Positions 59,192 through 64,000 of a stretch of 64,000 nucleotides of DNA are shown in pieces. Source of the DNA: Tetrapyrgos nigripes (Eukaryota; Basidiomycota; Agaricomycetes; Agaricales; Campanellaceae). The notes beneath the pieces were generated by a model that searched no databases, had not been told where the DNA came from, and was given only the letters and a program-made list of their open reading frames with translations. The stretch is taken from the NCBI GenBank assembly GCA_013368315.1, contig JAACJM010000114.1, forward strand, positions 1-64,000, given 5' to 3'. A program made the translations under genes and the position numbers. Position 1 is the first letter of the stretch. Each line of letters opens with the position of its first letter.

Positions 59192-61789
59192 ATGCCTCCC
59201 GCCGACGACGCTCCTGGACTTGTCAATGATGCGCAAGTGAATGGTGCGACGTCCAGTACTAGCACTGCGTTCAAAGCAGGAGATTTTATCAGCGATGAGC
59301 CTCGTCCAATGAAGGTCGTCGTTATTGGTGCAGGCTTCAGTGGTGGGTTTTTGAGCTGCCCATAACACCCATTGTGTCATGAACTGACGAACCATCCTAT
59401 TAGGGATTACTGCCGGAATCCGGTTGGTAATTGATGTATAAACATGACATTGTCTTGACAAGTACACCAGGCTCTTGCAACGCGTTCGGAACCTTGACTT
59501 GACCATCTATGAAGCTAATGCAGGGGTTGGAGGCACCTGGTGGACGAATAGATACCCGGTATGGTCTTGCACATAGCTGAAAATCAAATCAGTTACTTAT
59601 AAAAGTTCCTTCACTAGGGAATTGCCTGCGATATCCCTGCTCACAGTGTAAGAGCCACTTCCATCAAGGTTTGCGGGAGCCTAACAATGATTTAGTACCA
59701 GCTTACCTTTGCAGAGAACGTGAGTGTCTATCGATGCTGGGGCTTCATGTTCTAATGACGCACTCCTACAGCCTAACTGGTCGGCATTCTACTCCCCTGG
59801 TCCTGAGATTCGCGAATACTTAGAATCTGTTGTCAAGAAATATAAACTTATGCCTTACATCAAACTCCAGCACAAACTGATTCGTTCCGAATACGATGAG
59901 CAAACAGGAAAGTGGCAACTGACCATTCAACGCACTAACCTTGAACCTACTGGGCAGTCCGATACCGAAGATTTTGTGGATACAGCAGATGTGTTAATTA
60001 CGGGAATCGGCCCATTGAATCGTTGGCAGTGGCCGGATATACAAGGGTTGGAGACTTTCGAAGGGAAAGTCGTGCATAGTGCACAGTGGGAGACAGGAGA
60101 AGGAGATACCAGTCCTACGGCGAAATGGGAAGATACGGTGAAGGGCTGGAAGGACAAAAAGGTCGCAGTCATTGGTGTCGTTGAGTTGCTATTTTTTGAG
60201 CTACGAGAAGGGGGTCACTGACGAGTACTGCAGGGCTCTTCAGCGATACAGATTGTACCTTCGCTGCAACCAAAAGTGGCTCACCTGTCCAACTTTGTCC
60301 GAGGGAAGACGTGGATATCGTCTGTTTTTGGTCAAAGGCTTGTAGCTGAAATTTCAAAGAATGAAGGAGCCAGCAATTGTGAGTTTGACCTCCACGACTC
60401 ACTATATTCATTTTGACATCCCGTAGATGAATACACGGACGAAGACAAGAAAAGATTCCTTGATGCAAAGGTGTACAACGAATATCGAAGGGAAATCGAG
60501 AGAGACGGGAATGTAAGTTCTCTTGCTCGCGAAGCTATCCTCAGTTCGCTACAATACCCTCTTCCCTGTAGACTGCATATCAAGCGACTCTCCTTGGAAG
60601 CCCCATGCAAGAAGGTGCACGTAACCTGTTCCGGGCAGAGATGATTAGAAGACTTGCAAAAAGACCGTGGATAGCTGATCACAGTAAGCTGTCAGTTCAC
60701 CTGATGTTTTCAGTCGAGGCTGAGCACACGCATTGGTTTGCAGTATTGCCCGACTTTGCCGTTGCGTGCCGAAGACTTACTCCAGGCCCAGGCTATCTGG
60801 AAGCGTTATGTGAAGATAATGTGTGTATTATCGTTACTTAGATTGGAAACTTTTCTCAGGTTGACTGTTCTGTCTTCCAGGTCGAATTCGTCCCAGATGT
60901 CATCAAACAAGTAACGCCTTCCGGAATTGAAACTGTCGATGGCAAACATCGAGATTTTGACATTGTCGTCTGTGCCACTGGTGAGTAAAATAAATCCCAA
61001 TTTTCGGTCTTTCCCTCAGGCTATAATACATGTAGGCTTTGACATCTCCTGGAAACAACCTTTCCCTTTTATTGGTCGAGGCGGCGTCACAATCAACGAG
61101 AAACACCAGCCTCATCCGCGAACGTACCTTAGTGTAGCTGTGGACGGTTTCCCAAACTGGTTTTGTCTGCTAGGACCGAATTCTGCCGTCGGTGCTGGAT
61201 CATTACTAATTGTAATGGAACGTCAAGTCGATTATGCTGTCCAGGCCGTCTTGAAGTTGCAGAGAGAAAGGCTGAAGAGTATTGAGGTGAAGAAAGAGGC
61301 AATAGATGATTTTGATGAGTATCTGGAGAGCTATTTCCCAAAGGTGCGTCTTACCTATGTCTCAAAATTTCGGAAAACTGATAAGGTCTGGCTCTTGTTA
61401 GAGCGTGTTTGGTTCAAAATGCAAATCTTGGTACAAAATGGGCAAGGAGGAAGGCCGTGTAGTCGCTTTGTGGCCTGGATCGCCTCTACACGCTGTTCAT
61501 GCTCTCACTCACCCTCGTTGGGAAGACTACGATTACGAACCTTTGGATCCCGGTGTGAAGAATAGGTTTTATTGGCTTGGAGACGGAAGTACTATGGCGG
61601 ATACTGTTCCTGGTGTTGATAGTAAGTCTCTGTGGTAAATTCAAATATTAATGCTGAGATTATTCTGACACTGCTACCCACTCGAAGGTTCTTGGTATCT
61701 AGACCCGAAGGCAGTGGATGTACCACCTGGTGAGTATGGATCCCTTTCCATGGCAGTGTGACTGAGAAGTTTCTACAGTGCCAGCTTAG
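59192..61789 (+). CDS. FAD-binding Baeyer-Villiger-type monooxygenase (606 aa), intact copy 3
   Basis: CDS join(59192..59342,59404..59422,59471..59558,59618..59647,59696..59719,59772..60179,60234..60378,60427..60512,60572..60683,60744..60820,60881..60980,61036..61343,61402..61621,61688..61729,61779..61789); 15 exons, all in phase. It has FAD motif VVVIGAGFSGITAG (GAGFSG 46-51), GVGGTWWTNRYPG, and ACDIPAHSYQLTF. The Baeyer-Villiger fingerprint FEGKVVHSAQW (200-210) is FxGxxxHxxxW, and a second dinucleotide motif reads AVIGVGSSAIQIVP. Later come FRAEMI, the substrate-side DFDIVVCATGFDIS, and LLGPNSAVGAGSLLIVMERQ. It resembles fungal monooxygenases such as sterigmatocystin-cluster StcW. It probably oxidises a ketone to an ester or lactone with NADPH and O2; the substrate is unknown. 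No signal peptide was seen, so it is likely cytosolic. Confidence 0.88.
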
Positions 61790-62129
61790 ATAGATTAAAC
61801 ATGATTCTCTGTGTTCTTTCGCGATTACCGTCATCCTAAGTTCGCTCTTTTGCATGGCTCCTATTTACCCCTTGCGACCATGCGCACCCCATTGGTTTTG
61901 CACCAGTTTCTTACTGCGGTATATCCTATCCTATCCTATCCTTACTTGATCATTCTTTCTTATAGATTATTTGTTCCGCCGCCTGCGGATAGGTCAGCTT
62001 AGTACCAATCCGCGGGTCATCTTCCGGTGCGTAGGATACAATGAAGCAGCCGGTACGATCAGGGGGTGTGCAGCGACGCGGCTCGTAGTGCAAGGGCCAT
62101 TATCCTCTCTGTCATATCCTACTCCAGCC
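61790..62129. other. intergenic within the monooxygenase array
   Basis: It contains a TATCC-type short tandem repeat (about 61921-61945, TATCCTATCCTATCCTATCC) and the leader CATTATCCTCTCTG shared with copy 2. No gene was seen. Confidence 0.5.
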
Positions 62130-64000
62130 ATGACTTTCACAGACAACGTTCCCAGTACTACCAGCGGTTTCAAAGCAGGAAACTTCTCCTGCGATGAGCC
62201 CCGTCGCATCAAAGTAGTTCATATTGGAGCTGGTTTCGCAGGTGAGTTCTTGGAGTCACCCGTAATATGTTGGGAAATTGACGCGCTTTCCCATCAGGAA
62301 TCTGTGCAGGGATCCGGTTGGTGATTCATGAACATAAACCACAATGATTCTGACAACTACTCTAGGCTCCTGCAACGAGTTCCCAACATTGACTTAACTA
62401 TCTATGACTGCAACGGAGGGATTGGTGGCTCAATAGACATCCGGTGAGGTTCTTTCCCAGCCGCTAGTACCGAATAGCTGACACTTCATCCTCTTAGGGA
62501 CTCGCTTGTGATGTCCCTGCTCACAGCGTCAGAGTCTCTCCCTTTCATGATGTGAGCTAGCCTGACAGTGACTTAGTATCAGCTTACATTTGCGGAAACG
62601 TAAATATCTATTGCTTTTGTACTCCAGCCTCTGACAAACAATAGATTTCTACAGCCCGAGTGGTCCGCGTTCTGCGCCCCTGGTCCCGAAATTCTCGAGT
62701 ACTTGAAATCCGCCGTCAAGAAATGGAAGCTCATGCCCTACATCAAACTCAGTCACAAACTGATTCGTTCTGAGTGGAACGAGCAAACCGGCAAATGGCA
62801 GCTAACTCTAGAACAGACTAAAGTCGATGCCACTGGGCAGTCCACCACCGAAGTGGTCTCCGATACTTTCTTAGTCAATGGCACTGGCCAAATATAGAAG
62901 GACTGGAAACTTTCCAAGGCAAGCTTGTGCACAGTGGAAGGAACTTGGGGGGACGGGAGAGGGAGGTCCTAGTCCTACGTGGAAATGGAAAGATACGATA
63001 AAGAGCTGGAAGGCTAAAAACGTTGCAGTCATTGGTGTCGTGAGCTGCTATTTTTTGAAGCACGAGAAGGGGTCACTGACAAGTATTGCAGGGCTCTCTC
63101 AGCAATACAGATTGTACCCACTTTGCAGCCCAAAGTGGCTCACCTCACCAATTTCGTCCGAGGAAAGACATGGATAGCGGCTGGTATGGCTCAAAAACTT
63201 ATCGGGCGACTCTCAAAGGACCCAGGAGCGACCAATTTTGAATTTTACTTTCATGATTCACAATGCTCATCCTCTGACATTTCATGATAGATAAATACAC
63301 GGACGAAGACAAGAAGAAATTCAACGATAATCCAAAGGTGTACAGCGACTATCAACGAGAGATTGAGAAAGAAATCAATGTAAGCGCTCATTCTCGTCGA
63401 ACTAGAGCTATCTAACGCAATGTCCTTCTCCTAGAGTGTATACCCACTGACAATTCGTGGAACTTCTTGGACATGGCCAGGCGATTCGCGAAAAGACCTT
63501 GGAATGTGCTCGGACAGTTTGCCCAACTGGTTCAATTTGCTAGGAACCAACGCGGCAACCGCTACTGGATCGTTGCTGATTATCATGGAGCACCAGGTTG
63601 ATTATGTCGTCAAAGCCGTGTCGAAGTTGCAGAGAGAGCGGTTGAAGAGTATGGAGGTGAAGAAACAGATGATTATGATGAGTATTTGGATAATTATTTC
63701 AAAAAGGTGTGCTGTGTTATAAATCGTTCTGGTACCCGAGCTGAATTCTCTCTCTCTCTCTTTTCATTCCAGACCGTGCTTGTTGGCAAGTGCCAATCTT
63801 GGTACAAAATGGGCAAGGAAGATGGTCGCGTGGCCGCTCTTTGGCCCGGTTCACCTCTTCATGCTCTTAAGACGCTGGCGAACCCGCGTTGGGAAGACTT
63901 TGACTACGAGCCTTTGGATGAAGGTGTGAAGAATAGGTTTTGTTGGCTTGGAGATGGTACTACTATAGCGGATGAAATCCCGGGTTCTGACAGTAAGTTT
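62130..64000 (+). pseudogene. FAD monooxygenase copy 4: several breaks, runs off the window
   Basis: The ATG at 62130 opens MTFTDNVPSTTSGFKAGNFS and keeps the first FAD motif (VVHIGAGFAG). Damage relative to the intact copy: bases are missing in the GGTWW region, so the segment reads GIGGS in a shifted frame (about 62417-62440). The Trp-Pro-Asn-Ile segment is joined out of frame, giving a stop at 62896. One extra base follows the GSS motif (about 63093). About 150 residues between RRFAKRPW and the PNWFNLLGT segment are deleted (about 63498-63530). The C-terminal part (WYKMGKEDGRVAALWPG, WEDFDYEPLDEGVKNRFCW) is well kept up to the window edge. Confidence 0.78.

Overview
This window is nuclear DNA from a basidiomycete, most likely a mushroom-forming Agaricomycete. 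Genes are broken by many short GT-AG introns (mostly 47-70 nt) and lie close together on both strands. Recognisable families are typical of that group: two BAH-containing DNMT1-type cytosine methyltransferases, DUF7726-type proteins, a Clp1-like protein, an adenylate-forming reductase, and a Baeyer-Villiger-type monooxygenase cluster. Exon limits were derived by hand from splice signals and reading phase; no search or alignment program was run.

Left accessory part (1 to about 15.4 kb): this stretch is repeat-rich and full of broken genes. It holds two decayed copies of one unknown gene (about 0.1-0.9 kb and 12.7-13.5 kb), NLR-type helical-domain fragments (1-1.8 kb), a frame-broken zinc-type dehydrogenase (3.3-4.7 kb), and three relics or copies of a DUF7726 gene, of which only the one at 13.7-14.5 kb looks intact. 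It also holds a small secreted protein (7.6-8.2 kb), an adenylate-forming reductase that lost its core (9.0-10.6 kb), a Clp1-like ORF (11.4-12.4 kb), and a 747-bp Tc1/mariner-type element with long inverted ends (14.6-15.35 kb).

Core block (15.7-33.6 kb): a plus-strand DNMT1-type gene (15.7-20.3 kb) and its minus-strand paralogue (26.2-31.0 kb) point at each other. Between them lie three housekeeping genes: histidinol-phosphate aminotransferase, the cytosolic Fe-S assembly WD40 protein Cia1, and squalene epoxidase. A mitochondrial ribosomal twin-CX9C protein (Mrp10 type) shares a roughly 100-bp promoter with the second methyltransferase. A conserved-looking protein of unknown function follows. 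Both methyltransferase genes keep the same intron positions, including what appears to be a 3-nt microexon before motif X.

Middle and right (33.6-64 kb): a gene-poor stretch of nearly 8 kb comes first, then a large Ser-rich coiled-coil protein. Next are two casein kinase 1 genes in a direct tandem duplication (units of about 1.86 and 1.83 kb), an F-box protein with a strange 54-nt GC-AG intron, an RNase D-like 3'-5' exonuclease, and a coiled-coil protein with a possible DUF7918-type N-terminus. The right end is a tandem array of four FAD monooxygenase copies. One (59.2-61.8 kb) is intact; the other three each carry a different internal loss, and the last runs off the window.
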